NCBI RefSeq assembly: GCF_029643245.1
Contig: NZ_CP116398.1
Coordinates: 930,001 to 994,000, forward strand
Direction of reading: 5' to 3'
Source: Methylomonas sp. EFPC3
GTDB taxonomy: Bacteria > Pseudomonadota > Gammaproteobacteria > Methylococcales > Methylomonadaceae
Length of the DNA stretch: 64,000 nt
Part shown: positions 33,865 to 43,963 of the stretch, piece by piece
Layout of the letters: every line of letters starts with the position of its first letter
Numbering within the stretch: the stretch's first letter is position 1
Translations under genes and position numbers: made by a program
Notes under the pieces: generated by a model
The model's database searches: none
Seen by the model: only the letters and a program-made list of their open reading frames with translations
Told to the model about the DNA's origin: nothing

Positions 33865-34146
33865 TCACTTTTTAACCCGTTCCCGCCTGGCTTCCATCGG
33901 ATTTTTCCTTAGCGGCCGGTAGATTTCGACCCGGTCGCCGTCGGCCAGAACTTTATCTGCGGTACAGACCGCACCGAAGATGCCGATGGTTTGCTGCGCC
34001 AGATCGATGTCTGGGAGTTGGCTGGCGATGTTCGACGCCGATATGGCCTCGACCGCAGTAGTACCGGCCGCCAGCGTCAGCGGAATCAGGATTTGCCGTT
34101 CCGGCAGGGCGTAGGCCACTTCGACCTGAATCGGATCAACCGCCAT
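33865..34146 (-). CDS. rnfH: RnfH-family ubiquitin-like protein
   Basis: 93 residues. Starts VDPIQVEVAYALPERQIL and contains EYRP-like DRVEIYRPLRKNP. These match the RnfH beta-grasp family, which accompanies ratA in most gammaproteobacteria. Overlaps ratA by 11 nt. Confidence 0.92.
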   Translation of the reverse strand: MAVDPIQVEVAYALPERQILIPLTLAAGTTAVEAISASNIASQLPDIDLAQQTIGIFGAVCTADKVLADGDRVEIYRPLRKNPMEARRERVKK

Positions 34147-34573
34147 ACAGGGCTTTGGCGCGTTGGGTGAAGGAACCGACCATGGTGTTGCAGATTTGGT
34201 TGAATACCGGGCCGAAGGCCAGGCTAGCGAAAGCGCTGGAAATTTCGAACTCGAGATCCAGCGAGATTTTGCTGGCGTCCTCGCGCAATGGCATAAAGCT
34301 CCAAAAACCTTCCAATGATTTGAACGGCCCGTCGAGCAGGCTGATCTGAATTCGGCCGCCGCGGTCGATTTTGTTGCGGGTGGTGAACGACTTGTGAAAA
34401 CCGGCTTTGGCGATGTCGATCTGGCCTTCGACGATATCGCCCTCGCGGCGCAACACCCGGCTGCCGGAACACCAGGGCAGAAATTTGGGATAGGATTCGA
34501 TGTCGTCGACCAGATCGAACATCTGCTGCGCGGAAAATTTCACCAGCGCGCTTTTTTGGACCACCGTAATCAT
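34136..34573 (-). CDS. ratA: RatA, ubiquinone-binding START-domain protein
   Basis: 145 residues of the coenzyme Q-binding COQ10 START family. VDDIESYPKFLPWCSGSRVL and FGPVFNQICNTMVGSFTQRA are typical. The E. coli protein was described as a toxin that blocks 70S assembly, whereas Pfam places it with Coq10-type quinone-binding proteins. Next to rnfH, as usual. Confidence 0.92.
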   Translation of the reverse strand: MITVVQKSALVKFSAQQMFDLVDDIESYPKFLPWCSGSRVLRREGDIVEGQIDIAKAGFHKSFTTRNKIDRGGRIQISLLDGPFKSLEGFWSFMPLREDASKISLDLEFEISSAFASLAFGPVFNQICNTMVGSFTQRAKALYGG

Positions 34574-35932
34574 TTACAGCACTCCGAGTACGTGCAGGAA
34601 TACCAGAAAGACCGAGGCCGGCGCCACGTATTTGATCAAAAATTGCCAGACCTGAAAGCCTTGTGCCGGCAATTCCAATTCCTGTTCGGTATCGGTCTGG
34701 CGCATGCTCCAGCCGGCAAACAGGGCGATGCATAAACCGCCGATCGGCAACATCAGGTTGGCGGTCAGGTAGTCCAGCAATTCAAACAGATTTTTGTCGA
34801 ACCATTTGTGGCCGGACCAGATGTTGAACGAAAACACCACGGCGACGCCCAGAGCCCAACAGGCGCTACCGGCCCAGACGCAGGCGCGGTTGCGTTCGAG
34901 ATCTTTATTTTCCACCAGCCAGGCCACAGCCGGTTCGATCAACGAAATTGAGGAAGTCAGCGCCGCAAAAAACAGCAAAACGAAAAACAGCACGCCGAAC
35001 AACCAACCGCCGCCCATGTGGCCGAAAGCCAGCGGCAGGGTTTGAAAGATCAGTCCCGGTCCGGCTGCCGCTTCCAGATTGTTGGCGAACACCAGTGGGA
35101 ATATGGCGATGCCGGCCAGCAATGCGACCATGGTATCGGCGCCGGCGATAAAGAATGTGGTTTTGGCGATCGAGACATGGCCGGGCAGGTAGGAGCCGTA
35201 AACCATGATGGCGCCCATGCCCAGGCTCAAAGTGAAGAAGGCGTGGCCCATCGCGGTCAATACCGCATCGGCGTCGATCTTGCTGAAATCCGGGCTGAAC
35301 AAAAATTCGATGCCTTGCTCGTAGGCACCCGACGACATCGCATAAGCCACCAATATCATCAGAATCACGAACAAGGCCGGCATCAAAAATCGCACGGCTT
35401 TTTCCAAGCCGCCTTGCACGCCGCGCATCACCACCTGCATCGTGATGATCATGAACAGCGTATGCCAGAACAATTGCTGGATCGGGCTGGACATCAGGCC
35501 GTCGAACATGGCTTTGACCTCGCCGGCGTCGGTGCCGAAGAAGCCGCCGAAGAAGGCTTTGAAAATATAGGCCATGGCCCAGCCGGCAATTACGCTGTAG
35601 TAAGAGAGGATCAGAAAGCCGGCGATCATGCCCAGCCAGCCCAGATAATGCCAGCGCGGGTCGGCGCCGGCTTCCGCGCTCAGGTTTTGCATGGTGTTGA
35701 TCGGGCTTTGCCGGCCGCGCCGGCCGAGCATGATCTCCGCGATCATGATCGGCACGCCGATTGCGGCAACGCAGGCCAAGTACACCATCACGAAGGCACC
35801 GCCGCCGTTTTCGCCGGTGATGTACGGAAATTTCCAGATATTACCCAATCCCACCGCCGATCCGGTGGCGGCCAAAATAAATGCAAAGCGGGATGACCAT
35901 TCGCCGTGAATGGATCGGGTTTTATCGCTCAT
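34574..35932 (-). CDS. Sodium-dependent transporter of the SNF/NSS family
   Basis: 452 residues with about 12 hydrophobic segments. The first helix carries GSAVGLGNIWKFPYITGENGG, the NSS sodium and substrate-binding signature. Members take up amino acids or other solutes with Na+. Substrate unknown. It directly precedes ratA, separating it from smpB, which in many relatives faces ratA directly. Confidence 0.9.
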   Translation of the reverse strand: MSDKTRSIHGEWSSRFAFILAATGSAVGLGNIWKFPYITGENGGGAFVMVYLACVAAIGVPIMIAEIMLGRRGRQSPINTMQNLSAEAGADPRWHYLGWLGMIAGFLILSYYSVIAGWAMAYIFKAFFGGFFGTDAGEVKAMFDGLMSSPIQQLFWHTLFMIITMQVVMRGVQGGLEKAVRFLMPALFVILMILVAYAMSSGAYEQGIEFLFSPDFSKIDADAVLTAMGHAFFTLSLGMGAIMVYGSYLPGHVSIAKTTFFIAGADTMVALLAGIAIFPLVFANNLEAAAGPGLIFQTLPLAFGHMGGGWLFGVLFFVLLFFAALTSSISLIEPAVAWLVENKDLERNRACVWAGSACWALGVAVVFSFNIWSGHKWFDKNLFELLDYLTANLMLPIGGLCIALFAGWSMRQTDTEQELELPAQGFQVWQFLIKYVAPASVFLVFLHVLGVL

Positions 35933-36030
35933 GTGTTGCGCCCTGTGTTTTTTAAGTCGTTATTTAACGGGTGTGTGAGTAAAATAACAAAATTCCCGTT
36001 TTCAGTCAGTCTAAAAAATCCTAGCACCAG

Positions 36031-36516
36031 ATGGCCGCCAAAAAATCGAAAAAGGACTCCAAAGCCAACGACAACAATATTGCGGTAAACCGGCAAGCCA
36101 CGCACGAGTACACGATAGACGAGCAATTCGAGGCCGGTTTGGTGTTGGAAGGGTGGGAAGTGAAGAGTCTGCGCGACGGCCGGGTGCAGTTGAAGGAAAG
36201 CTACGTCGAAATCAAACGCGGCGAAGCCTGGTTGTGCGGCGCCCACGTTTCACCGTTGCTGTCGGCCTCGACCCACGTCAATCCTGACGCGGTGCGGCGC
36301 AAGAAGCTGCTGTTGCACCGGCGCGAACTGAACAGGTTGATCGGCTCGGTGGAACGCAAAGGCTACACTCTGATCCCGCTGTCCATGTATTGGATTAAAG
36401 GCCGGGCCAAACTGAAAATCGGCTTGGCTAAAGGTAAAAAACTGCACGATAAGCGCGCGGCGGCCAAGGACAAGGATTGGCAACGCGACAAGGCGCGCAT
36501 CATGAAACACGGCTAA
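36031..36516 (+). CDS. smpB: SsrA-binding protein
   Basis: 161 residues. tmRNA-binding trans-translation protein. Core residues [38 protein letters not shown] and the basic C-terminal tail [19 protein letters not shown] are all present. tmRNA itself is not seen in the window. The nearby ratA-rnfH is divergent, with the transporter gene in between. Confidence 0.97.
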   Translation: MAAKKSKKDSKANDNNIAVNRQATHEYTIDEQFEAGLVLEGWEVKSLRDGRVQLKESYVEIKRGEAWLCGAHVSPLLSASTHVNPDAVRRKKLLLHRRELNRLIGSVERKGYTLIPLSMYWIKGRAKLKIGLAKGKKLHDKRAAAKDKDWQRDKARIMKHG

Positions 36517-36519
36517 GCC

Positions 36520-37086
36520 ATGTCTTCTCATCCCAATTTACTCGACGCAAATAACAGCGTCCTGCTGCTGGTGGATATCCAAACCCGCCTCAGTGCGGCG
36601 ATGGCGGCAGCCGAATCGCAACAGATGTCGCAGCACTGCGAGCGCCTGCTGCAAGCGGCGGCTTTGTTGGATGTGCCGGTCATCGTGACCGAACAGTACC
36701 CGCAAGGGCTGGGGCCGACTCAAGCCAATTTGTTGGAGCGATTGCCGGCCGCGGCGCACGTGTTCGCCAAAACCGGGTTTTCCTGCTGCGCGGCGGAAGG
36801 CTTTGACGGCACGTTGGCGGCACTGGGACGCAAGCAGATAGTGCTGGCCGGCCAAGAAACCCATGTGTGCGTGCTGCAAACTGCATTGGAGTTGGATTGT
36901 CTTGGTTATCTGGTGCACGTGGTTACCGACGCGGTCTGCTCGCGGCACGCCGAACATAAGGCCTTCGCTTTGCAGCGCATGCAGCAGCAGGGTGTGACGC
37001 TGAGCTGCCACGAATCGGTATTGTTCGAATGGTTGCGCGATGCCAGGCATGAACGGTTTAAGGCTATTTCCGGTTTATTGCGTTAA
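36520..37086 (+). CDS. Isochorismatase-family hydrolase
   Basis: 188 residues. Catalytic triad seems complete: Asp in LLVDIQTRL, Lys in FAKTGFSC and Cys in GQETHVCVLQTA. The family includes nicotinamidase-like and ycaC-like hydrolases. Substrate cannot be told. Starts 3 nt after smpB. Confidence 0.88.
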   Translation: MSSHPNLLDANNSVLLLVDIQTRLSAAMAAAESQQMSQHCERLLQAAALLDVPVIVTEQYPQGLGPTQANLLERLPAAAHVFAKTGFSCCAAEGFDGTLAALGRKQIVLAGQETHVCVLQTALELDCLGYLVHVVTDAVCSRHAEHKAFALQRMQQQGVTLSCHESVLFEWLRDARHERFKAISGLLR

Positions 37087-37107
37087 AAACACCATCGTGG
37101 GGGATAA

Positions 37108-38136
37108 ATGATACGGACGACATGGATCGGACCGATACTGGGAGCATTATTGCTGGTGGCTTGCGGCGGTGAACCGCCGGTGCCGGTGCAGAAATTCGAG
37201 GGCTTCGCCCAAGGCACCACCTACCATGTCAGCTATTGGTCGGATCAGGTTGTGGATGGCAAGCAAGTGCAGGCCGAAGTCGACAGGACGCTGGCCGAGC
37301 TGGATAAATTGTTGTCGAACTACCGGCCCGATTCCGCAATCGAGCAATTCAATGTGTCTGCCGCGACGGTCGGCCAGACGGTGGACGCGCAAATCGTTGC
37401 CCTGGTCAAAGTAGCGCAAACGGTCAGTCAGCTCAGTTCCGGTTGTTACGATCTGACCGTCAAGCCTATATTCGAACTTTGGGGTTTTCAAAACGACGAA
37501 TTGCACGTGCCGGACCAGGCCTCTATCGATGCCGCGTTGGCTAATGTCGGCATGTCTAAACTGGAAATCGTCGACGACGTGCATTTGTTGAAGAAGTTAC
37601 CAAGTCTTCGCGTCGATTTGTCCTCCATCGCCCAGGGTTACAGTGTTGGCAAAGTTGCCGAAGCCATGGAACACTTGGGGATAGAAAATTATCTGGTCGA
37701 AATCGGCGGGGAACTGAAATCGAATGGCCATAAACCCGACGGCAAAGCCTGGATCATCGCCGTCGAAAAACCCTTGCCCGGCGAAAGAATGATGCATAAG
37801 ACGGTGACTTTGCCGAAGGATGCGCCGATGGCGGTGATGACCAGCGGCACTTATCGCCACTATTTCGATCTGAAAGGCCAGCGCTACAGTCACATTCTGG
37901 ATGCGCGCAACGGCAGGCCGGTGGGGCACGATTTGGTGGCTGTGACGGTTTTCCACGAAAATCCGACGGTGGCCGACGCGTGGTCGACCGCGTTGCTTTG
38001 TCTGGGTCAGGAAGAGGGTATGAAGTTGGCGGATAACGAGAAACTGCAGGCTTTATTCATTCAGCAGCGCGGTAGCGAATTCGTTGAAAGCAAGACTCGG
38101 GCGCTGACGACCTCGACCGCAGTCACAATCAATTAA
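37108..38136 (+). CDS. apbE: FAD:protein FMN transferase (ApbE)
   Basis: 342-residue lipoprotein (signal ends LLLVACGG). ApbE attaches FMN to threonine residues of flavoproteins such as NqrB/C and RnfG/D. Motifs include the substrate segment GTTYHVSYW, DLSSIAQGYSVGKVAEAM and GGELKSNGH. The metal-binding TSGTYRHYF and HILDARNGRPV are also present. Confidence 0.94.
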   Translation: MIRTTWIGPILGALLLVACGGEPPVPVQKFEGFAQGTTYHVSYWSDQVVDGKQVQAEVDRTLAELDKLLSNYRPDSAIEQFNVSAATVGQTVDAQIVALVKVAQTVSQLSSGCYDLTVKPIFELWGFQNDELHVPDQASIDAALANVGMSKLEIVDDVHLLKKLPSLRVDLSSIAQGYSVGKVAEAMEHLGIENYLVEIGGELKSNGHKPDGKAWIIAVEKPLPGERMMHKTVTLPKDAPMAVMTSGTYRHYFDLKGQRYSHILDARNGRPVGHDLVAVTVFHENPTVADAWSTALLCLGQEEGMKLADNEKLQALFIQQRGSEFVESKTRALTTSTAVTIN

Positions 38137-38169
38137 GCCAAGGCCGGAGCGCCGAAACCAGGGGGATTC

Positions 38170-38958
38170 ATGTTGGGACTAGACAGTCAAATCCGATTTT
38201 CGATACATGGCGGTGCCGACAGCGGCGGCGTGGCCGGCGGCGTCGATAGTCTGCTGGCGTTTTTGGAGACCGCAGTCCGGCAATCGCCGGCCGAAACCTT
38301 CAACGATTTAATGCCGGGAATCGCGGCATTGCAGAATTTGCACCCGTTATTCGTGCATTTTCCGATCGCCTTGTTGAGTCTGTTTTTTGCAGTGGATCTG
38401 GCCGGCACCCTGGCCGGTCGCGCCGATTGGCGCCGGGTCGCCGGCTGGCTGTTGTATCTTGGCGTTGCCTTTGCCGGGATTACCGCGACCTTCGGTTTTA
38501 TTGCGGCGGATACGGTCGCCCACGGCGGCGATGTCCACGAGATCATGGAGAGCCACGAGCATTTGGCGATATCCGTATTCGGTCTGGCCGCATTTCTGTC
38601 GGTATGGCGCGGAATCGGCAAAACCCATCCGGCCGGTCCGGCCAACGCGTTTTACTTGCTGCTGGCCGGAGTGCTGGCCGGCTTGCTGATGTTTACAGCC
38701 GATTTGGGTGGCCTGATGGTTTACAAATACGGCGTCGCGGTCGAGGCGGCTGCCGATGCGAATCGGGCTGCGGCGCAGGAACATGAACACGGCACTCCCG
38801 ATTTCGACCAACCGGTCGATCACGACGAGCCGGTGGTGAAGCAGCAATTGGGCTTAGGCAGCGCCATCCATCAGGACGGCGCGCAGCATTCGCAAGGCGA
38901 TCCTGCCCCGGCAGCTGCAAGCCACCCGCACCAGCATAACCACAAACATGCGCACTGA
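38170..38958 (+). CDS. DUF2231-type membrane protein with His-rich tail
   Basis: 262 residues. Membrane segments near residues 60-80, 90-115 and 145-180. The QNLHPLFVHFPIALLSLFF segment, with its two His, matches the DUF2231 domain. The last 60 residues are His- and Gln-rich, ending HPHQHNHKHAH, and may bind metal. Function unknown. A terminator follows. Confidence 0.8.
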   Translation: MLGLDSQIRFSIHGGADSGGVAGGVDSLLAFLETAVRQSPAETFNDLMPGIAALQNLHPLFVHFPIALLSLFFAVDLAGTLAGRADWRRVAGWLLYLGVAFAGITATFGFIAADTVAHGGDVHEIMESHEHLAISVFGLAAFLSVWRGIGKTHPAGPANAFYLLLAGVLAGLLMFTADLGGLMVYKYGVAVEAAADANRAAAQEHEHGTPDFDQPVDHDEPVVKQQLGLGSAIHQDGAQHSQGDPAPAAASHPHQHNHKHAH

Positions 38959-38979
38959 GCTGTCGCTGAAGGCGCGGCA

Positions 38980-39004
38980 AAGGCTGGTTCGTCCGGCCTT
39001 TTTT
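38980..39004 (+). terminator. Intrinsic terminator after the DUF2231 gene
   Basis: AAGGCTGG/CCGGCCTT (one T-G wobble) around loop TTCGT, followed by TTTTG. It separates the DUF2231 gene from the trp genes. Confidence 0.75.
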
Positions 39005-39072
39005 GTTGGGTGCGGGCATGATTTCCGGTTTAGCTGTGGTATCCTACGCCGCCATTTTTTATGAGCTTGGCT

Positions 39073-39692
39073 ATGCGTACCCGCGTTAAAATATGCGGCT
39101 TTACCAATGTCGACGATGCGGTGCAGGCCGGTCGACTGGGTGCCGATGCGATTGGGTTGGTGTTTTACCCGCCCAGTCCGCGTCATGTCGAAATCGAACA
39201 AGCCGCGGCGATCAGCGAAGCCTTGCCGGCGTTCGTCAGCGTGGTAGCCTTGTTCGTCGATGCCGAGCCGGGCATGATTCGGGAAGTATTGGACAAAGTG
39301 CGGGTGGATTGCCTGCAATTCCACGGCGAAGAGCCGGCGGAAGCCTGTCGGATCTATCGCAAATCGTATATCAAGGCCGTCCGGATGCGGCCTGGCATTG
39401 ACGTAGCGCAGTTGGAACGCCGATATGCCGATGCCGCCGGATTGTTACTGGATGCCTACCATCCGGGCCTGCCGGGGGAAGCGGTAGCGGTTTTGACTGG
39501 GATTTGATTCCGCAAAGACGATCGCTGCCGTTGATATTGGCGGGTGGTTTGACAGCGGAGAACGCCGGTGCGGCGGTGATTGCGGTAAAGCCGTATGCGT
39601 TGGATGTCAGCAGCGGTGTTGAGGCCGGGAAGGGCATCAAGGATGCGGCGAAAATGGCCGAATTCATAGGAATAACTAATCAAGCGACTTGA
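39073..39692 (+). pseudogene. trpF: Phosphoribosylanthranilate isomerase with a one-base frameshift
   Basis: The N-terminal 140 residues (RVKICGFTNVDDAVQAGRLG ... LLLDAYHPGLPG) are in the first frame and stop at 39507. The rest (LIPQRRSLPLILAGGLTAEN ... GVEAGKGIKD) is in another frame to 39692. One extra G in the GGGGG run at 39474-39478 would give LPGGSGSGFDWDLIPQRR, the normal family sequence. As written, the enzyme for the third step of tryptophan synthesis is broken. trpB and trpA downstream are intact. Confidence 0.85.
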
Positions 39693-39697
39693 GAATT

Positions 39698-40918
39698 ATG
39701 ACTGACACATACCCTTTGGGTGACAAGTACGATATGCCGGACGCCAGGGGGCATTTTGGTCCTTATGGCGGCATCTTTGTAGCCGAGACGCTGATGCCGG
39801 CGATTACCGAACTCAACGCAGCCTACCAGCGTTATATCGACGATCCGGATTTCATTGCCGAACTGGACGCGGATCTGCGCGATTATGTCGGCCGGCCGTC
39901 GCCGTTGTACCACGCTCAACGCTGGAGCGATCACCTGGGCGGCGCGCAAATTTATCTGAAGCGGGAAGACCTGAATCACACCGGCGCCCATAAAGTGAAC
40001 AACACCGTCGGTCAGGCCTTGTTGGCCAAACGGATGGGCAAGACCCGCATCATCGCCGAAACCGGCGCCGGCCAGCACGGCGTTGCCACCGCAACCGTCG
40101 CGGCGCGGCTGGGATTGGAATGCGTGGTTTACATGGGTGCGGTCGATGTCGCCCGCCAGGCGTTAAATGTCTACCGGATGAAACTGTTGGGCGCCACCGT
40201 GGTGCCGGTCGAATCCGGCTCCAAAACCCTGAAGGACGCGTTGAACGAAGCGCTACGCGATTGGGTGACCAATATCGACAACACCTTTTATATCATCGGC
40301 ACCGTAGCCGGTCCGCATCCTTATCCGGCGATGGTGCGCGATTTCCAAGCGGTGATCGGCCGCGAAGCCCGCCAACAATGCTTGGACCAAGCCGGCAAAT
40401 TGCCGGATGCGTTGGTCGCCTGCGTCGGTGGCGGTTCCAATGCCATTGGCCTGTTTTATCCGTTCATCAACGATGCCGGCGTCAAAATGTACGGTGTCGA
40501 AGCGGCCGGCGACGGCATCGCCAGCGGCCGCCATTCCGCGCCGCTGTCCGCCGGCCGCCCCGGTGTACTCCACGGCAACCGCACCTATCTGATGGCGGAC
40601 GACGACGGCGAAATCATCGAAACCCATTCCATTTCCGCCGGTCTGGATTATCCCGGCGTCGGTCCGGAACATGCCTGGCTGAAAGACATCGGCCGGGCCG
40701 AGTACCCCAATATCACCGACGACGAGGCCTTGCAGGGCTTCCACGCGCTGACCAAGATGGAAGGCATCATTCCGGCGCTGGAATCCAGCCATGCTATGGC
40801 CTACACGATGAAATTGGCGCCGACGATGCGCAAAGATCAAGTCATTGTCGTTAACCTGTCCGGCCGCGGCGACAAGGACATGCACACCATCATGCAACGC
40901 GAGGGGATCAGCCTATGA
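39698..40918 (+). CDS. trpB: Tryptophan synthase beta subunit
   Basis: 406 residues. PLP enzyme that joins indole and serine. The Lys in [20 protein letters not shown] (K99) holds PLP and [10 protein letters not shown] binds its phosphate. Started at the ATG at 39698. An upstream in-frame start adds only three residues. Overlaps trpA by 4 nt. Confidence 0.97.
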   Translation: MTDTYPLGDKYDMPDARGHFGPYGGIFVAETLMPAITELNAAYQRYIDDPDFIAELDADLRDYVGRPSPLYHAQRWSDHLGGAQIYLKREDLNHTGAHKVNNTVGQALLAKRMGKTRIIAETGAGQHGVATATVAARLGLECVVYMGAVDVARQALNVYRMKLLGATVVPVESGSKTLKDALNEALRDWVTNIDNTFYIIGTVAGPHPYPAMVRDFQAVIGREARQQCLDQAGKLPDALVACVGGGSNAIGLFYPFINDAGVKMYGVEAAGDGIASGRHSAPLSAGRPGVLHGNRTYLMADDDGEIIETHSISAGLDYPGVGPEHAWLKDIGRAEYPNITDDEALQGFHALTKMEGIIPALESSHAMAYTMKLAPTMRKDQVIVVNLSGRGDKDMHTIMQREGISL

Positions 40919-41718
40919 GCCGTCTAGCCGCCAAATTCGCCGAATTGAAAGCTTCCGGGCGCAAGGCTTTGATTCCGTTCATTACCGCCGGCGACCCGTA
41001 TCCGGAATTCACCGTGCCGATGCTGCACGAAATGGTCAAGGCCGGTGCCGACGTGATCGAACTGGGCGTGCCGTTTTCCGATCCGATGGCCGACGGTCCG
41101 GTGATTCAACGCGCCAGCGAGCGCGCCTTGGCCCACCATGTCGGGCTGCGCAAAGTGCTGACGATGGCGATGGAATTTCGCAAAACCGATCAAACTACGC
41201 CGCTGGTGTTGATGGGTTACCTGAACCCGATCGAAATCATGGGCTACGAAGGTTTTGCCAATGCGGTACAGCGTGCCGACGTCGACGGGGTGTTGACGGT
41301 CGATTTACCGCCGGAAGAATCGGAGGATTGCGTCAAATTGCTGCGCGAGCGCGGCATCGACCAGATCTTTCTGTTGGCGCCGAATACCACGCCGGATCGG
41401 ATCCGCAAAATGCACGAGGTCGGCAGTGGTTACCTTTATTATGTGTCTTTGAAAGGCGTCACCGGTGCCGGTCATTTGGATACGGCCGACGTCGAAGACA
41501 AGTTGCAAATGATCAAGGCCAATACCGATTTGCCGGTCGGCGTCGGTTTCGGCGTCAAGGATGCCGATACGGCGCGGACGATTGCCGCTATTGCCGACGG
41601 CGTCGTGGTAGGCAGCGCGCTGATTAGTAAGGTTGAAGCCAATCTCGACGATCCCGAGCAGGCCAAACGCGAAATTATCGAATTGTTAAAGTCCATGCGC
41701 CAAGCAATGGACCACTGA
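40915..41718 (+). CDS. trpA: Tryptophan synthase alpha subunit
   Basis: 267 residues. Releases indole from indole-3-glycerol phosphate. Catalytic Glu and Asp are in [21 protein letters not shown] and [12 protein letters not shown]. Coupled to trpB by ATGA. Confidence 0.97.
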   Translation: MSRLAAKFAELKASGRKALIPFITAGDPYPEFTVPMLHEMVKAGADVIELGVPFSDPMADGPVIQRASERALAHHVGLRKVLTMAMEFRKTDQTTPLVLMGYLNPIEIMGYEGFANAVQRADVDGVLTVDLPPEESEDCVKLLRERGIDQIFLLAPNTTPDRIRKMHEVGSGYLYYVSLKGVTGAGHLDTADVEDKLQMIKANTDLPVGVGFGVKDADTARTIAAIADGVVVGSALISKVEANLDDPEQAKREIIELLKSMRQAMDH

Positions 41719-41742
41719 GCTACATAGCGGAGAACACCCCGA

Positions 41743-42675
41743 ATGAGTTGGTTTGAGAAATTGGTTCCCTCTGCAATACGAACCGAATCGTCGCAAAAAC
41801 GCACCACGGTCCCGGAAGGCTTGTGGAACAAGTGTCCGCGTTGCGACGCGATACTGTTCAATGCCGAACTGGAAAAAAACTTCAGCGTGTGCCCCAAGTG
41901 CGAACACCATTTGCGGATTTCCGCACGCAAGCGGCTGAATATGTTTCTGGACGAAGACAATCGCCAGGAAATCGGTGCCGGTCTGAAACCGGCCGATCCG
42001 CTGAAATTCAAGGACAGCAAGCGGTACAAGGACCGGATCAGTCAGGCGCAAAAACAAAGCAACGAAAACGACGCCCTGGTGGTGATGAAGGGCACTTTGA
42101 AAGGCTATCCGATTGTGGCGGCGGCCTTCGATTTCGGCTTTATGGGCGGCTCGATGGGCTCGGTAGTGGGCGAGCGTTTCGTGCGCGGCGTCAACGAAAG
42201 CCTGCGTAGCGGCGCCCCGTTCATTGTCTTCACCGCCAGCGGCGGCGCCAGGATGCAGGAGTCATTGTTTTCGTTGTTTCAGATGACCAAAACCAGCGCA
42301 GCCCTAACCAAACTGGCTGAGGCCGGCATTCCTTATATCTCCTTTATGACGGACCCGACAATGGGCGGGGTATCGGCCAGTTTGGCGATGTTGGGCGACA
42401 TCAATGTGGCCGAGCCCGACGCGTTGATCGGATTCGCCGGGCCGCGCGTGATCGAACAGACGGTGCGGGAAAAGTTGCCGGAAGGTTTTCAGCGTAGCGA
42501 GTTTTTGCAGGAGCACGGCGCGATCGATATGATCATTGATCGCCGGGAGATGCGCGATAAAATAGCCAGCATTCTGGCGATTTTACGCGAAGCCGCAACC
42601 GCCGCTGCGGCAACGAGCGAAACGGCCGATTCGAATCCAGGCTTAGTCAGCGAAACCTTGCCGATAACAGACTAA
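41743..42675 (+). CDS. accD: Acetyl-CoA carboxylase carboxyltransferase subunit beta
   Basis: 310 residues. Catalyses carboxyl transfer to acetyl-CoA with AccA. N-terminal zinc ribbon CPRCDAIL ... CPKCEHH, then crotonase-fold core with [17 protein letters not shown] and [14 protein letters not shown]. 24 nt after trpA. Confidence 0.97.
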   Translation: MSWFEKLVPSAIRTESSQKRTTVPEGLWNKCPRCDAILFNAELEKNFSVCPKCEHHLRISARKRLNMFLDEDNRQEIGAGLKPADPLKFKDSKRYKDRISQAQKQSNENDALVVMKGTLKGYPIVAAAFDFGFMGGSMGSVVGERFVRGVNESLRSGAPFIVFTASGGARMQESLFSLFQMTKTSAALTKLAEAGIPYISFMTDPTMGGVSASLAMLGDINVAEPDALIGFAGPRVIEQTVREKLPEGFQRSEFLQEHGAIDMIIDRREMRDKIASILAILREAATAAAATSETADSNPGLVSETLPITD

Positions 42676-42686
42676 AACCGGTCGAA

Positions 42687-43952
42687 ATGGCGCGTTTCGA
42701 TTCACTGCAAGCTTGGCTGGCCTGGCAGGAACAATTACATCCGCGCTCGATCGATTTAGGCTTGGCACGAGTTGCCGGCGTATACCGGCAGCTCAATCCG
42801 ACCCGGCGTAAACCCTTGACCGTCACGGTCGGCGGCACCAACGGCAAGGGCTCCTGCGTGGCATATCTGGAAGCAATCTACCGAGCGCAGGGCTATAAAG
42901 TCGGTGCCTACACATCGCCCCACATCCTGCGCTACAACGAACGGATCCGTATAGACGGCCGTGCAGTTGACGATGCCGACATCTGCCGGGTATTTTCCCG
43001 AATCGATATGGCCCGCGGCGAAACCAGTCTGAGCTATTTCGAATTTGGCACACTGGCGGCCTTGTGTTTGTTCGCCGAAGCCGATCTGGATGTACAGTTA
43101 TTGGAAGTGGGTTTGGGCGGCAGGCTGGATGCGGTTAACATCGTCGATCCGGATGTTGCTCTGGTGACCACCATCGCCTTGGACCATGTCGATTGGTTGG
43201 GCAATACCGTCGAAGCGATAGGCCGGGAAAAAGCCGGCATTTTTCGGCAATCGGTGCCAGCCGTGATTGGCGATGCCGCGGCACCGGCTTCGTTACGGCA
43301 GGTGGCCGAGCAGATCGGTGCCGAGGTTTACCAATTGGACGAAGCCTTTGCTTACCAAAAATACGGTGAAACCTGGGCTTGGCGTGCAGGCGATCGAGTC
43401 TACGCCGGTTTGTCGGCTCCGGCTTTTAAAGGTGAACACCAATACCGGAATGCGGCGGCGGTGCTGATGGCGGTTTCGGCGTTGCAGGAGAACTTGCCGG
43501 TGGACGAGGCGGCGATCCGTGCCGGTTTGAACGCGGCCAAACTGCAGGGTCGGTTTCAGTTGATTCCGGGGACGCCGCAGGTGTTGCTGGATGTCGGCCA
43601 CAATCCGCAAGCGGTCGGTACCTTGATCGATTACCTGAGCGACTATTTTCCCGAAACCAGAATTCATGCCGTATTTGCCATGATGCGCGATAAAGACATC
43701 GGCAGCGTGTTGAAAATGATGCGGGCTAGGGTGGCCAAGTGGTATCTGGCTCCGCTCGACAATCCGCGCGCCGCCACGCCCGAATTGATCGAATCCCATT
43801 TCCGCCAGTTGCAGATGGCGAACTTCGAAAACGGCTTCGCCGATTTTTCGGCCGCATTTGAAGCGGCGCGGGCCGCGGCCGGACCGGACGAGCTGGTTCT
43901 GGTGTTCGGCTCGTTTTTTCTGGTATCCGAATATTTGGCTAAATTTTCCTAG
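42687..43952 (+). CDS. folC: Folylpolyglutamate/dihydrofolate synthase
   Basis: 421 residues. Mur ligase-like enzyme that adds glutamates to folates and makes dihydrofolate. P-loop GGTNGKGSCVAYLEAI, then LEVGLGGRLDAVNIVDP and the ATP-dependent C-terminal domain with DVGHNPQAV. Located between accD and the SPOR protein, as in Pseudomonas. Confidence 0.96.
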   Translation: MARFDSLQAWLAWQEQLHPRSIDLGLARVAGVYRQLNPTRRKPLTVTVGGTNGKGSCVAYLEAIYRAQGYKVGAYTSPHILRYNERIRIDGRAVDDADICRVFSRIDMARGETSLSYFEFGTLAALCLFAEADLDVQLLEVGLGGRLDAVNIVDPDVALVTTIALDHVDWLGNTVEAIGREKAGIFRQSVPAVIGDAAAPASLRQVAEQIGAEVYQLDEAFAYQKYGETWAWRAGDRVYAGLSAPAFKGEHQYRNAAAVLMAVSALQENLPVDEAAIRAGLNAAKLQGRFQLIPGTPQVLLDVGHNPQAVGTLIDYLSDYFPETRIHAVFAMMRDKDIGSVLKMMRARVAKWYLAPLDNPRAATPELIESHFRQLQMANFENGFADFSAAFEAARAAAGPDELVLVFGSFFLVSEYLAKFS

Positions 43953-43963
43953 AGGGGATCGTA

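Noticed and set aside
36001-37100. tmRNA (ssrA) near smpB
   Set aside because: I looked for the tRNA-like ends and tag sequence next to smpB and found none; it must lie elsewhere.
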